Shown here: positions 30,224-39,289 of the stretch, one piece after another
How the letters are laid out: each line of letters begins with the position of its first letter
Position numbering within the stretch: position 1 is the stretch's first letter
Source: an uncultured Alphaproteobacteria bacterium
GTDB taxonomy: Bacteria > Pseudomonadota > Alphaproteobacteria > HIMB59
Length of the DNA stretch: 64,000 bases
Assembly (NCBI GenBank): GCA_902530745.1
Contig: CACABO010000001.1
Coordinates: 62,001-126,000 of the forward strand
Direction: 5' to 3'
Notes under the pieces: generated by a model
What the model was told of the DNA's origin: nothing
Databases searched by the model: none
The model's input: only the letters and a program-made list of their open reading frames with translations
Program-made: the position numbers and the translations under genes

Positions 30224-30819
30224 TGGAACAAGCTCAAAATCTATCACCACTTCATTTTGATCATAAGCTCGGCTTGTTTGGCGACCATGAGAATAAAGAA
30301 AACCTACTAAAAATTTCGGAAATAAAAGACCTAAGTATTTTCCAAATTGCTAAATTTAAAAAAAGCTCAATTGAGATTGAAAAAGTTACCATAAATGAAC
30401 TTAATTTACCGACAGAAAGCCTAAAAGTTTCTCACAACCAAGAAACAAGAGTACTGTGGACCGGTCCTGATACCTGGTTAATTATCTCAAAAAAAATTGA
30501 CTTGAAAGACGAAATTTACAAATCGATTAGAGGTCAGGATTTTGCTATTACAGATATTTCACAATCAAGGGCTGTATTACAAATATCAGGCGTAAATGCA
30601 AAAAATGTTTTAAAAAAAGGTTCTCCAATAAATTTTAATGAAAATATGTTTAAACCAAATAATTGTGTGAACACTACATATAACGGTATTAACATATTGA
30701 TCGACTATTTAGACGACCAACCGTTTTGTTTTAACCTTTATGCATTAAGAAGTTTTGGTGGTTCTTTTTACCATAGCATTACTGACTCGTCATTAGAGTA
30801 TGGGTATGAGGGTATTTAA
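30223..30819 (+). CDS. Sarcosine oxidase gamma subunit-like / N-methylglutamate dehydrogenase subunit
   Basis: Position after alpha subunit, WTGPDTWLII, TDISQSRAVLQISG. Confidence 0.85.
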   Translation: MEQAQNLSPLHFDHKLGLFGDHENKENLLKISEIKDLSIFQIAKFKKSSIEIEKVTINELNLPTESLKVSHNQETRVLWTGPDTWLIISKKIDLKDEIYKSIRGQDFAITDISQSRAVLQISGVNAKNVLKKGSPINFNENMFKPNNCVNTTYNGINILIDYLDDQPFCFNLYALRSFGGSFYHSITDSSLEYGYEGI

Positions 30820-30824
30820 TTTTA

Positions 30825-31706
30825 ATGTGTGGTATAGTTGGAATATATTTAAAAAATAAAAAATACAATTCACAATTAGGTAAATTTCTCACTGGGATGA
30901 TGAATAGCATGGCTACGCGTGGTCCTGATAGTGCAGGTTTTGCGATATACTCATCTGAGAAAAAAAAGAAATATAAATATTCAGTCTGCTCTAATACTGA
31001 TCAGGTAAAAGAAATTTCAAAAAAACTATCTAGGCATGTAAAAGATATCAAAATAAAATCTATTTCAGATCATTTAATAATTGAAACAGCAATGAAGCCT
31101 AAGAAATTTATAGAAATTTTAAAAAACCATGAAGAATTAAGTTTAGTTGGTTATGGTAGTTGCATAGAAATATTTAAACAAGTGGGAAATCCAAAGGATG
31201 TTGTTAAAAATTTTTCACTAGAGAAGTTTTCTGGCTCACATGCTATTGGGCATACAAGGATGGCAACAGAAAGTGCAATCACGACAGATGGCTCTCATCC
31301 ATATTCCACAGGTGAGGATGAATGTCTTGTACATAACGGATCCTTGTCAAATCATAACAATTTAAGAAGATCGCTTCAGAAAAAAGGGATTGAAATAAAG
31401 TCCATGAATGATACGGAAGTCGCTGCAGGTTATATTTCAAACGGATTATCTGACAAAAAATCACTAAAAGAAACACTTTTGGATGGACTGAAGGACCTCG
31501 ATGGTTTTTACACATTTATTTCTGGAACCAAAAATGGCATGGCAATTGTTAGAGATGAGATTGCTTGTAAGCCCGCAGTTGTTGCAGAAACAAAGGATTA
31601 TGTTGCTATTGCCTCAGAGTTTCAAGCAATGGCACATTTACCAAATGTAAATTCAGCAAAAATTTTTGAACCAGAGCCCGGAAAAGTATATAGCTGGGGC
31701 AAATAA
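30825..31706 (+). CDS. Class II glutamine amidotransferase-like protein (N-methylglutamate synthase subunit A / GlxB type), copy 1
   Basis: MCGIVGIY (Cys2), MATRGPDSAGFA, GHTRMATES. Confidence 0.88.
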   Translation: MCGIVGIYLKNKKYNSQLGKFLTGMMNSMATRGPDSAGFAIYSSEKKKKYKYSVCSNTDQVKEISKKLSRHVKDIKIKSISDHLIIETAMKPKKFIEILKNHEELSLVGYGSCIEIFKQVGNPKDVVKNFSLEKFSGSHAIGHTRMATESAITTDGSHPYSTGEDECLVHNGSLSNHNNLRRSLQKKGIEIKSMNDTEVAAGYISNGLSDKKSLKETLLDGLKDLDGFYTFISGTKNGMAIVRDEIACKPAVVAETKDYVAIASEFQAMAHLPNVNSAKIFEPEPGKVYSWGK

Positions 31707-32389
31707 TGAATTTAAATTTAAAAAAAGAGTCATTGAGGAAAGTTAATGAAACTCTTCAAAGTATAGATAGAAAATCAAATAAAAAGATTTTTAAAATTTC
31801 AAATCCAGATGGAAATCACGCTATTTGTGCTGGATTAAAAGACGAGATTGAAGTCACTATTGATGGTCACACAGGATACTATTGTGCTGGTATGAACATG
31901 AATGCAAATATCATTGTAAATGGAAATGTGGGCACAGGTGTTGCCGAAAATATGATGTCTGGAACTGTTCATGTTAAGGGCAATGCATCCCAATCAGCCG
32001 GTGCTACAGCACATGGTGGAACTTTGATCATTGATGGTGATACTAGTTCACGTTGTGGGATTTCAATGAAAGGAATAGATATTATAGTTAAAGGATCGGT
32101 AGGCCATATGTCTGCATTTATGGCTCAATCTGGAAACTTAGTTATATGTGGAGATGCTGGAGACGCTCTGGGAGACAGTATCTATGAAGCAAATATTTTT
32201 ATTAAGGGTAAGGTGAAATCACTCGGTGCTGACTGCGAAGAGAAAAAAATGAATAAAAAAGATCAAAATATTTTGAGATCTCTTTTAAAAAAAGCAAGTA
32301 TAAATGAAAGTGAGATTAAAAACTTCAAAATGTATGGTTCAGCAAGAAAACTTTATAATTTTAATATAGATAATGTATCGGAGTACTGA
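31706..32389 (+). CDS. GXGXG-motif glutamate synthase-like protein (N-methylglutamate synthase subunit B / GlxC type), copy 1
   Basis: Beta-helix repeats: GTGVAENMMSGTVHVKGNASQSAGATAHGG... Confidence 0.88.
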   Translation: MNLNLKKESLRKVNETLQSIDRKSNKKIFKISNPDGNHAICAGLKDEIEVTIDGHTGYYCAGMNMNANIIVNGNVGTGVAENMMSGTVHVKGNASQSAGATAHGGTLIIDGDTSSRCGISMKGIDIIVKGSVGHMSAFMAQSGNLVICGDAGDALGDSIYEANIFIKGKVKSLGADCEEKKMNKKDQNILRSLLKKASINESEIKNFKMYGSARKLYNFNIDNVSEY

Positions 32390-33708
32390 TGGCAGAAAAA
32401 TTTAAAACTACACCAAGAAAATCTTGGACATTTGATGACTATACAAACTCTGAAATTCGAAGAGCTGCAGAAACAGGTATTTATGATATTAGAGGTGGTG
32501 GTTCAAAAAAAAGATTACCTCATTTTGACGATCTTCTTTTTTTAGGCGCATCAATGTCAAGATACCCTTTAGAGGGCTACAGAGAAAAGTGTAGCACTAA
32601 CGTCACTCTTGGAACAAGATTTGCAAAAAAACCGCTTGAATTAGATATTCCAATAACAATTGCTGGAATGAGCTTTGGAGCTCTCTCAGGACCTGCAAAA
32701 GAAGCGCTTGGAAGAGGAGCTAGTATTGCCGGGACTTCAACGACAACAGGCGATGGAGGCATGACCCCTGAGGAGAGAGGACAATCAAAGCATTTGGTTT
32801 ACCAATTACTTCCCTCAAGGTATGGAATGAACCCAGAGGATTTAAGAAAAGCAGATGCTATTGAAGTTGTGATAGGTCAAGGTGCCAAACCTGGCGGCGG
32901 AGGTATGTTACTCGGTCAAAAGATAAGTGATCGTGTTGCCGAGATGAGAACATTACCAAAAGGAATTGATCAGAGATCAGCATGTAGACATCCAGATTGG
33001 ACTGGACCAGATGATTTGGAAATTAAAATTTTAGAACTCAGGGAAATAACAGGTTGGAAAGTTCCCATATTTGTAAAAATTGCAGGATCTAGGCCTTACT
33101 ACGATACTGCTCTTGCAGTAAAAGCCGGTGCTGATGTGGTGGTGCTTGATGGCATGCAAGGAGGTACTGCAGCTACACAAGAGGTATTTATCGAAAACGT
33201 AGGTCAGCCAACATTGGCATGTATCAGGCCAGCAGTAGATGCTTTATTAGACTTAGATATGCACAGGAAGGTTCAGTTAATTATTTCAGGTGGAATTAGA
33301 AATGGTGCGGATGTTGCAAAAGCTATGGCATTGGGTGCTGATGCTGTTTCCATAGGTTCATCAGCATTAATCGCACTTGGTGATAATGATCCAAAGTGGG
33401 AGAGCGATTACAAAAAACTTGGAACAACAGCTGGTGCTTTCGATGATTGGCATGAAGGTAAAGACCCATCTGGTATAAATACACAAGACCCAAAATTAAT
33501 GAAAAGATTAGATCCAGTAAAAGGTGGAAAAAGATTATCTAATTATCTCAAGGTTATGACTCTTGAAGCCCAAACTATAGCGAGGGCATGTGGTAAAAAC
33601 GATTTAAATAATCTTGAACCTGAGGACCTATGTGCATTAACAGTTGAAGCTGCTGCAATGGCTAGAGTTCCTTTAGCGGGAACCGGTTGGGTGCCTGGTA
33701 AGATTTAA
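32389..33708 (+). CDS. FMN-binding glutamate synthase-like protein (N-methylglutamate synthase subunit C / GlxD type), copy 1, Fe-S cysteines absent
   Basis: MSFGALSGPAKEALGRGA, GQGAKPGGGGMLLGQKISDRVAEMR, SGGIRNGADVAKAMALGADAVSIGS; WHEGKDPSGINTQDP replaces the usual Cys-rich motif. Confidence 0.9.
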   Translation: MAEKFKTTPRKSWTFDDYTNSEIRRAAETGIYDIRGGGSKKRLPHFDDLLFLGASMSRYPLEGYREKCSTNVTLGTRFAKKPLELDIPITIAGMSFGALSGPAKEALGRGASIAGTSTTTGDGGMTPEERGQSKHLVYQLLPSRYGMNPEDLRKADAIEVVIGQGAKPGGGGMLLGQKISDRVAEMRTLPKGIDQRSACRHPDWTGPDDLEIKILELREITGWKVPIFVKIAGSRPYYDTALAVKAGADVVVLDGMQGGTAATQEVFIENVGQPTLACIRPAVDALLDLDMHRKVQLIISGGIRNGADVAKAMALGADAVSIGSSALIALGDNDPKWESDYKKLGTTAGAFDDWHEGKDPSGINTQDPKLMKRLDPVKGGKRLSNYLKVMTLEAQTIARACGKNDLNNLEPEDLCALTVEAAAMARVPLAGTGWVPGKI

Positions 33709-33715
33709 CCATTAG

Positions 33716-33743
33716 TTGCTAATAACTTAAACTATACTATAAT
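33716..33743 (+). promoter_or_regulatory. Candidate sigma70 promoter of the iclR gene
   Basis: TTGCTA (33716-33721), 16-nt spacer, TATAAT (33738-33743). Confidence 0.55.
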
Positions 33744-33761
33744 GTTTCACTTTGTGGAACA
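33743..33761. promoter_or_regulatory. Putative IclR-type operator overlapping the iclR promoter
   Basis: TGTTTCAC-TTT-GTGGAACA, arms 7/8 complementary. Confidence 0.65.
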
Positions 33762-33778
33762 TTGGTTGGAGGACAGTT

Positions 33779-34549
33779 TTGCAACAAGATTTAAAATATA
33801 TAAACAAATCTCTGGAAAAATCTTTTAAAATTCTTGAAATTTTATCAAAATCGATTTTCCCTTTGAAGGCATCAAATATTTCCAGAAAAGCAGTTTTATC
33901 TAGAACAACTACATTTAGACTATTGTCTGTTTTATCTCAACTTGGTTATATCCATAAAAATACTGGATCGAATACATACACTATGGGGCATAAAGCTTTT
34001 CAATTTGGAGAAACCTCAGATTATCTTCAGTCAATTTCTGAGACTTCTAAAGAAATTCTAAAAGAGGTCTCTAGTAAAACGAATTTAATTACATATTTGG
34101 CAATGCTTGAAGGCTCTCAAATAGTTCATTCCGATAAAATTTCTGACAACAATGATGATGCAACTATTAGAACTTTTAGAATGAGACTTGACGCTCATTG
34201 CTGTGCTTTGGGAAAAGTCATGCTTGCTTACAGACCTGAAAATGAAATTGCAACAATTTATCGAAGTTATAATTTTTATCCTCACACAAACAATACAATT
34301 ACAAATTTAAATGATTTAAAAAGACAACTTGGAAAAATTAGAACTAATGGTTATGCACTTAATCATGGAGAAGCTTTTGAAAACTCTTATGGAATAGGAG
34401 TTGCTATTTTAGACAAAGATAAAAGATCATTTGCCGGAATCGCTTTATCAGGAAGTAAAAATATTTTAAACCCAAAAACTATGATGGATTATGTCGATCT
34501 CCTTCAATCTGCCTCGATTAAAATTTCTCGACTAATTGTTGCCAATTGA
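33779..34549 (+). CDS. IclR family transcriptional regulator
   Basis: N-terminal HTH (KSFKILEILSKSIFPLKASNISRKAVLSRTTTFRLLSVLSQLGYI), C-terminal IclR effector domain; TTG at 33779 with GGAGG 6 nt upstream preferred over the listed 33752. Confidence 0.88.
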   Translation: MQQDLKYINKSLEKSFKILEILSKSIFPLKASNISRKAVLSRTTTFRLLSVLSQLGYIHKNTGSNTYTMGHKAFQFGETSDYLQSISETSKEILKEVSSKTNLITYLAMLEGSQIVHSDKISDNNDDATIRTFRMRLDAHCCALGKVMLAYRPENEIATIYRSYNFYPHTNNTITNLNDLKRQLGKIRTNGYALNHGEAFENSYGIGVAILDKDKRSFAGIALSGSKNILNPKTMMDYVDLLQSASIKISRLIVAN

Positions 34550-34584
34550 CGATTATTGTTGATAAATAATAGATTTTTATAAAA

Positions 34585-34611
34585 ATTTTGTTTCATAATA
34601 TGAAACAAAAT
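34585..34611. promoter_or_regulatory. Perfect palindrome, putative IclR-type operator upstream of second module
   Basis: ATTTTGTTTCAT-AAT-ATGAAACAAAAT, 12-bp perfect arms. Confidence 0.7.
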
Positions 34612-34666
34612 GTGTTTTTTTCATACCTCGCAGACAAAATGTAATTGCTTGGAGGTTACTAAAATA

Positions 34667-36013
34667 ATGAGCTTACCTACTAAATGTGACTATTTAATAA
34701 TCGGGGCTGGAATTCACGGTCTGAGCACCGCATGGCATCTTTGTAAAAAATTATCCAGCAAAGGCCAACTCAAAGAAAATTCTGTAGTCGTTTTGGAAAA
34801 ATCCAAAGTTGCAAATGGAGCAAGTGGTGTTGCATGTGGAATTGTAAGGAACAACTACTACCAGCCTGCAATGAGAAGACTAATGGCTCATTCTGTAAAT
34901 GTTTGGAATGAGAATGCAGAGGCTTTAACTTACAAGCCAGTTGGCTACATGCAGATCAACTCCGAGCTTATGCAAGAGGGCATGTCTGAAGTTTATGAGC
35001 AGCAAAAAGAAATAGGATTTGACTCTGAGTTTATCGAGGGAGCATCTGATTGTGACAAGTATATGAAAGACATGTTGCCAGATTGGCAAGCTCAAGGCAT
35101 CACTTCAGTTTTACACGAAAAGAAAACAGGATATGGAGCTAATAGAGGAGCCATAGAGGGCTTCCATAAGTTAGCTGTATCGGCTGGAGCAAAAGTTTTA
35201 GAGGGTGTGACTGTTAATAATTTAATTTCTTCTAACGGTAGTGGCGCAGTTTCGGCTGTAGAAACATCAGAGGGTAAAATTGAATGCACTCAATTAGTTG
35301 TTGCGGCTGGTCCATGGGTAAGAAAATTCTGGGAAATTTTAGAATTACCTAACACCGTAAAAATAAAAAAACCTGATGGTTCATTTACTGATGATATACC
35401 TATGTGGTCATACATGGCGCTTGAAGAGGGTGAGTTGGAAGTTGATCCAAGAAGTTATAAAACAGCAAACGGAACAGAGTACCCAGTTATTCATGTTGAT
35501 ACAGAAGCTACACTTGTCTCAAATAAAACAGGAGATGTTATACATGAAAATGTTATGTGGGGTTTTTACTATAAGCCCGATGTCTACAGAGATGGTATAC
35601 AAGGCGGTTCCTCTCCATATGACATAAATAAACCTGTAAACGACATAAGTCTTGACCCTTATGGTCATGACTCAGATGAGTTTCAACCAAGGGCTTCTTT
35701 TGAGGATAAATGGACCTCAGCTTTGGCTTTTTGCCAAAAGCAATTTGATGGATGTCACGCTAAATACAAAAAGCAAAAAGCTGGCGGTATTGGCTGTGTT
35801 ACCCCAGATCGTTTTCCCGTATTCGACCGATACAGAGAAAACGTATATATTATAGCTGATGCAAACCATGGATACAAAATGGCTGGGTTAGGTGATCTTG
35901 TATCTTATGAGTTACTTGGTGAGAAATCTGAAATTCTAGAACCTTTTAGATTTTCTCGTTATGAAGAAGGGAAGTTACATCCGGTTTCAAAGAGCCCGTT
36001 CCCTTGGAGTTGA
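34667..36013 (+). CDS. FAD-dependent oxidoreductase, DAO/sarcosine-oxidase-beta-like
   Basis: CDYLIIGAGIHGLSTAWHLC, NGASGVACGIVRNNYY, ADANHGYKMAGLGDLVS; ATG 34667 with GGAGG upstream. Confidence 0.88.
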   Translation: MSLPTKCDYLIIGAGIHGLSTAWHLCKKLSSKGQLKENSVVVLEKSKVANGASGVACGIVRNNYYQPAMRRLMAHSVNVWNENAEALTYKPVGYMQINSELMQEGMSEVYEQQKEIGFDSEFIEGASDCDKYMKDMLPDWQAQGITSVLHEKKTGYGANRGAIEGFHKLAVSAGAKVLEGVTVNNLISSNGSGAVSAVETSEGKIECTQLVVAAGPWVRKFWEILELPNTVKIKKPDGSFTDDIPMWSYMALEEGELEVDPRSYKTANGTEYPVIHVDTEATLVSNKTGDVIHENVMWGFYYKPDVYRDGIQGGSSPYDINKPVNDISLDPYGHDSDEFQPRASFEDKWTSALAFCQKQFDGCHAKYKKQKAGGIGCVTPDRFPVFDRYRENVYIIADANHGYKMAGLGDLVSYELLGEKSEILEPFRFSRYEEGKLHPVSKSPFPWS

Positions 36014-36034
36014 TGTAAAAGGAGGAGGAATAAA

Positions 36035-37504
36035 ATGACAGCGCTAGAAACGTACGTTAAGGATAAAAAGAGACAAGACTATATAAAACAAGTTAGAAAA
36101 AAAATTGATAAATTAGGAATTGAGTACATTTATTATCAATTTATTTCTGTTACAGGTCGAATTGTAGGTAAAGGTGTTCCTGCAGATCATTGGGAGAGTG
36201 TAGCCAATAAAGGTTTCCAATTAGTTTATGGAGCTACTGCTAATCTATTTACAAATAGACATGGTGATTACATAGGTTATGGACCAGAGGCTCACGAATT
36301 AGTGGGTATACCTGACCCTGAAACATTTGTTCAAATCCCATGGGATAAAAGAATTGCCAGAGTTTTTTGTACTTGTTTTAGAAACAGGGAAGAAGAAAAA
36401 GATCCTGGTGGATATCTTACATCTGATTGCAGAGGTAACTTAAAAAGAGCCCACGAAGAATTTAAAAAGAAACACAAACTAGAATTACGAGCAGGAACAG
36501 AACCTGAAATGATGTGGTTAACAAAAAACGAAGATGGTTCACCGACTGGTTCAGGTTTCTCTAAGCCCTACTGCTATCACATTGATCAATTTGAATCATT
36601 AAGACCTGTTTACATGAAAGTAATTGAGTATTCACGTGCAATGGGTTTGGACATTATCCAAGGTGACCATGAGGACGCGCCTGGACAATTAGAACTAAAT
36701 TTCAACTACGATGATGTTGTTAGAAACGCTGACAGGCTATCAACTTACAGACAAATCTGTGCTCAAGTAGCAAGAGAATTTAATTTGATTGCTTGTTTTC
36801 TGAGTAAACCATTTGTTGGCGTGTCTGCTTCTGGGTGTCACACAAATATTTCACTCTGGAAGGGCGGAAAAGATGAGTTAATACCATGTGGTAATAAGAC
36901 TATCCCAGGTATGGAAAATGTATTTCATCACCGTAGGGGAGGTACAAATGTCTTTATGCCGGACGGAAAAGATAGAAGAATCCCTGGAAAAATAGGCCTT
37001 CAAGCAATTGGTGGTGTCATGGAACACCTTCCTGCTTTAACAGCCTTGGGTTCCTCAACTGTGAATTCATATAGAAGACTTTGGGATACAGGTTTTTGGG
37101 CTCCAGTTTATGCGGACTGGGGATATCAAAACAGAACCTGTGGTTTAAGGGTATCTGCCCCTGGTAGATTTGAATATCGATCAGTTGACTCAGCCCACAA
37201 CCCATACTTAATGGGAAGCGGTCTGTTGAAAGCATTCGACCATGGTATTTCAAAGAAAATGGATCCAGGCAAACCTGAACAACAAAATATGTATGAACAA
37301 ATGAAAGCTGGTAAGCAAGTTGAAAAATTACCAATGACTCTTGGTGAGGCATTAGATCGATTAGAAACCGACAAGGTAATACAAGATGCTCTACCAGGCG
37401 ACATGATGAAAGTGTTTATGGAGTATAAAAGAGATGAGTGGGAAGAATTTTTAGCAACTCCGACTCAATGGGATCTCGATAAATACCTAGATTGCTTACC
37501 ATAA
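36035..37504 (+). CDS. Glutamine synthetase family ligase (paralogue, not GmaS)
   Basis: AGTEPEMMW, GDHEDAPGQLELNFNYDD, SGCHTNISLW, RFEYRSVDSAHNPYLM; AGGAGGAGG RBS. Confidence 0.88.
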   Translation: MTALETYVKDKKRQDYIKQVRKKIDKLGIEYIYYQFISVTGRIVGKGVPADHWESVANKGFQLVYGATANLFTNRHGDYIGYGPEAHELVGIPDPETFVQIPWDKRIARVFCTCFRNREEEKDPGGYLTSDCRGNLKRAHEEFKKKHKLELRAGTEPEMMWLTKNEDGSPTGSGFSKPYCYHIDQFESLRPVYMKVIEYSRAMGLDIIQGDHEDAPGQLELNFNYDDVVRNADRLSTYRQICAQVAREFNLIACFLSKPFVGVSASGCHTNISLWKGGKDELIPCGNKTIPGMENVFHHRRGGTNVFMPDGKDRRIPGKIGLQAIGGVMEHLPALTALGSSTVNSYRRLWDTGFWAPVYADWGYQNRTCGLRVSAPGRFEYRSVDSAHNPYLMGSGLLKAFDHGISKKMDPGKPEQQNMYEQMKAGKQVEKLPMTLGEALDRLETDKVIQDALPGDMMKVFMEYKRDEWEEFLATPTQWDLDKYLDCLP

Positions 37505-37523
37505 GATAAGATAGGAGAAAAGT

Positions 37524-38465
37524 ATGTGTGGAATAGCTGGAGTTATAAATAAAAAGAAGACAGTCAACGTCGGTGAACAAATGGGCCTTATGTTACAAGG
37601 TCTTAAACATAGGGGACCTGACTCAACAGGATATGCTATGTACGGAACACCTTTAAAAAAAGGCTTTGTAATGAGATTTAAAATATCTGAAAACGAGGCT
37701 GAAAAGGTAAATGCAACTGTCGACTCACCTGCTGATTTAAAAAATAGAAAAAATGCTGTCGACTCTATTTTAAAAAAACATGGTGCTAAAGTAACAAAAG
37801 AAAGCTCCAGCACCCCATACGCTTTCAGATATATATTTGATTTTAAAGGTGACCTCACAGATTTGGCTACTGAGATAGAAACAGTCGAAAAAACTGAAAT
37901 TTTATCAATTGGTAAGGGTCTTGAACTCATTAAAGACTTAGGCGATGCAAATACTGTATCCAATCAATATGGCCTTGATAAATTTATGGGTACACACGGT
38001 ATTGGCCATACAAGGATGGCTACCGAGTCTGATGTAGATATTAAATCTGCACACCCTTATTGGGCTTTCCCTTTTGAGGATGTGTCAGTTGTTCATAATG
38101 GTCAATTGACTAATTATTGGGGCAATCGAAGAGTACTTGAAAGAAAAGGTTACAGGTTTAATTCAAATTGTGACTCAGAAATAATTGCTGTCTATATAGC
38201 TGATAAGATGGCTAACGGCATTGAACTAGAAAAAGCTATGCATGATAGCTTGGATGAGCTCGATGGAGTTTTTACATATGTTGTAGCAACAAAGGATCAG
38301 TTAGGAATGGCAAAAGACCATATGGCCGCTAAGCCAATGGTAATCTACGAAAGTAAAGACATCGTAGCATGTGCATCAGAGGAAGTTGCTATTAGGAATA
38401 TATTTCCTCACGAAATTAAAACATATGACCCTTATGAAGCGGAGGTAAAAGTATGGCAGGCATAA
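37524..38465 (+). CDS. Class II glutamine amidotransferase-like protein (GlxB type), copy 2
   Basis: MCGIAGVI (Cys2), GLKHRGPDSTGYAMYG, GHTRMATESDVD. Confidence 0.9.
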   Translation: MCGIAGVINKKKTVNVGEQMGLMLQGLKHRGPDSTGYAMYGTPLKKGFVMRFKISENEAEKVNATVDSPADLKNRKNAVDSILKKHGAKVTKESSSTPYAFRYIFDFKGDLTDLATEIETVEKTEILSIGKGLELIKDLGDANTVSNQYGLDKFMGTHGIGHTRMATESDVDIKSAHPYWAFPFEDVSVVHNGQLTNYWGNRRVLERKGYRFNSNCDSEIIAVYIADKMANGIELEKAMHDSLDELDGVFTYVVATKDQLGMAKDHMAAKPMVIYESKDIVACASEEVAIRNIFPHEIKTYDPYEAEVKVWQA

Positions 38466-39289
38466 CAAAAAGAACTACTGCTTTTGATGATGAAAATTTA
38501 TCAGGTAGATCGCAAAAATTATATTTTGAAGTAACAGAAGAAGAAAATTATACCTACTACGGTAATCACGAAGTTGATTTTAATAAAAGAACCTCCATTG
38601 ATTGTGAAGGCATTGATGCACATGAGTTGAATCAAAAAATTAGAGATGCAATTCGAAAGGGATATGGGTCTATAGTTATTAAAAACCCTGGTGCAAAACA
38701 CTCACTTGGTGTGGGAATTCTAAATAAGTTAAACTTAATCTTTGAGGGTAGCTTAGGTTATTTTGGTATCGGTTGTATCGATGGACCAACAGTGAGAGTT
38801 AACGGAAGAGTTGGTTGGTCATGTGCTGAAAATATGATGTCAGGAAAAGTTGTTGTTGAAAACAATGCAGGATCTTGTTTTGGAGCTGCTCTTAGAGGTG
38901 GTGACCTTATAGTTAAAGGCGATGCAGGTGCAAGAACTGGAATTGATATGAAAGGTGGCACTATTCTTATTGGAGGAAATGCTGGAGCTTACACGGGATT
39001 TATGATGCAAAGAGGAAGAATTATCGTTTGTGGTGATGTAAACGCAAACATGGGTGACTCAATGTATGATGGAATCATTTTTGTAGGAGGAGAGCCTCAT
39101 TCGCTTGGAACAGACTGCGTACCTGGTGAAATGAATGAACACGAGGTTAGATGGCTAGAACAAAAAATTAAAAATGCTGAGATTGATTGCAAGGTCCCAG
39201 CTTCAAAATTTAAGAAATACGTTGCAGGAAGAATGCTCTGGAATTATGACAATCTAGAGCCAGCAGAAAAGAAAGGAATATTAGGCTAA
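38453..39289 (+). CDS. GXGXG-motif glutamate synthase-like protein (GlxC type), copy 2
   Basis: VGWSCAENMMSGKVVVENNAGSCFGAALRGGDLIVKGDAGARTGIDMKGG. Confidence 0.9.
   Translation: MAGITKRTTAFDDENLSGRSQKLYFEVTEEENYTYYGNHEVDFNKRTSIDCEGIDAHELNQKIRDAIRKGYGSIVIKNPGAKHSLGVGILNKLNLIFEGSLGYFGIGCIDGPTVRVNGRVGWSCAENMMSGKVVVENNAGSCFGAALRGGDLIVKGDAGARTGIDMKGGTILIGGNAGAYTGFMMQRGRIIVCGDVNANMGDSMYDGIIFVGGEPHSLGTDCVPGEMNEHEVRWLEQKIKNAEIDCKVPASKFKKYVAGRMLWNYDNLEPAEKKGILG

Noticed and set aside
37017-37404. Overlapping minus-strand ORFs (111 and 92 aa)
   Set aside because: Antisense to the GS-family ligase; two mutually overlapping frames with no family features.
37496-37963. 155-aa minus-strand ORF
   Set aside because: Lies fully antisense to the confidently assigned class-II GATase (37524-38465); no recognisable motif; shadow ORF.
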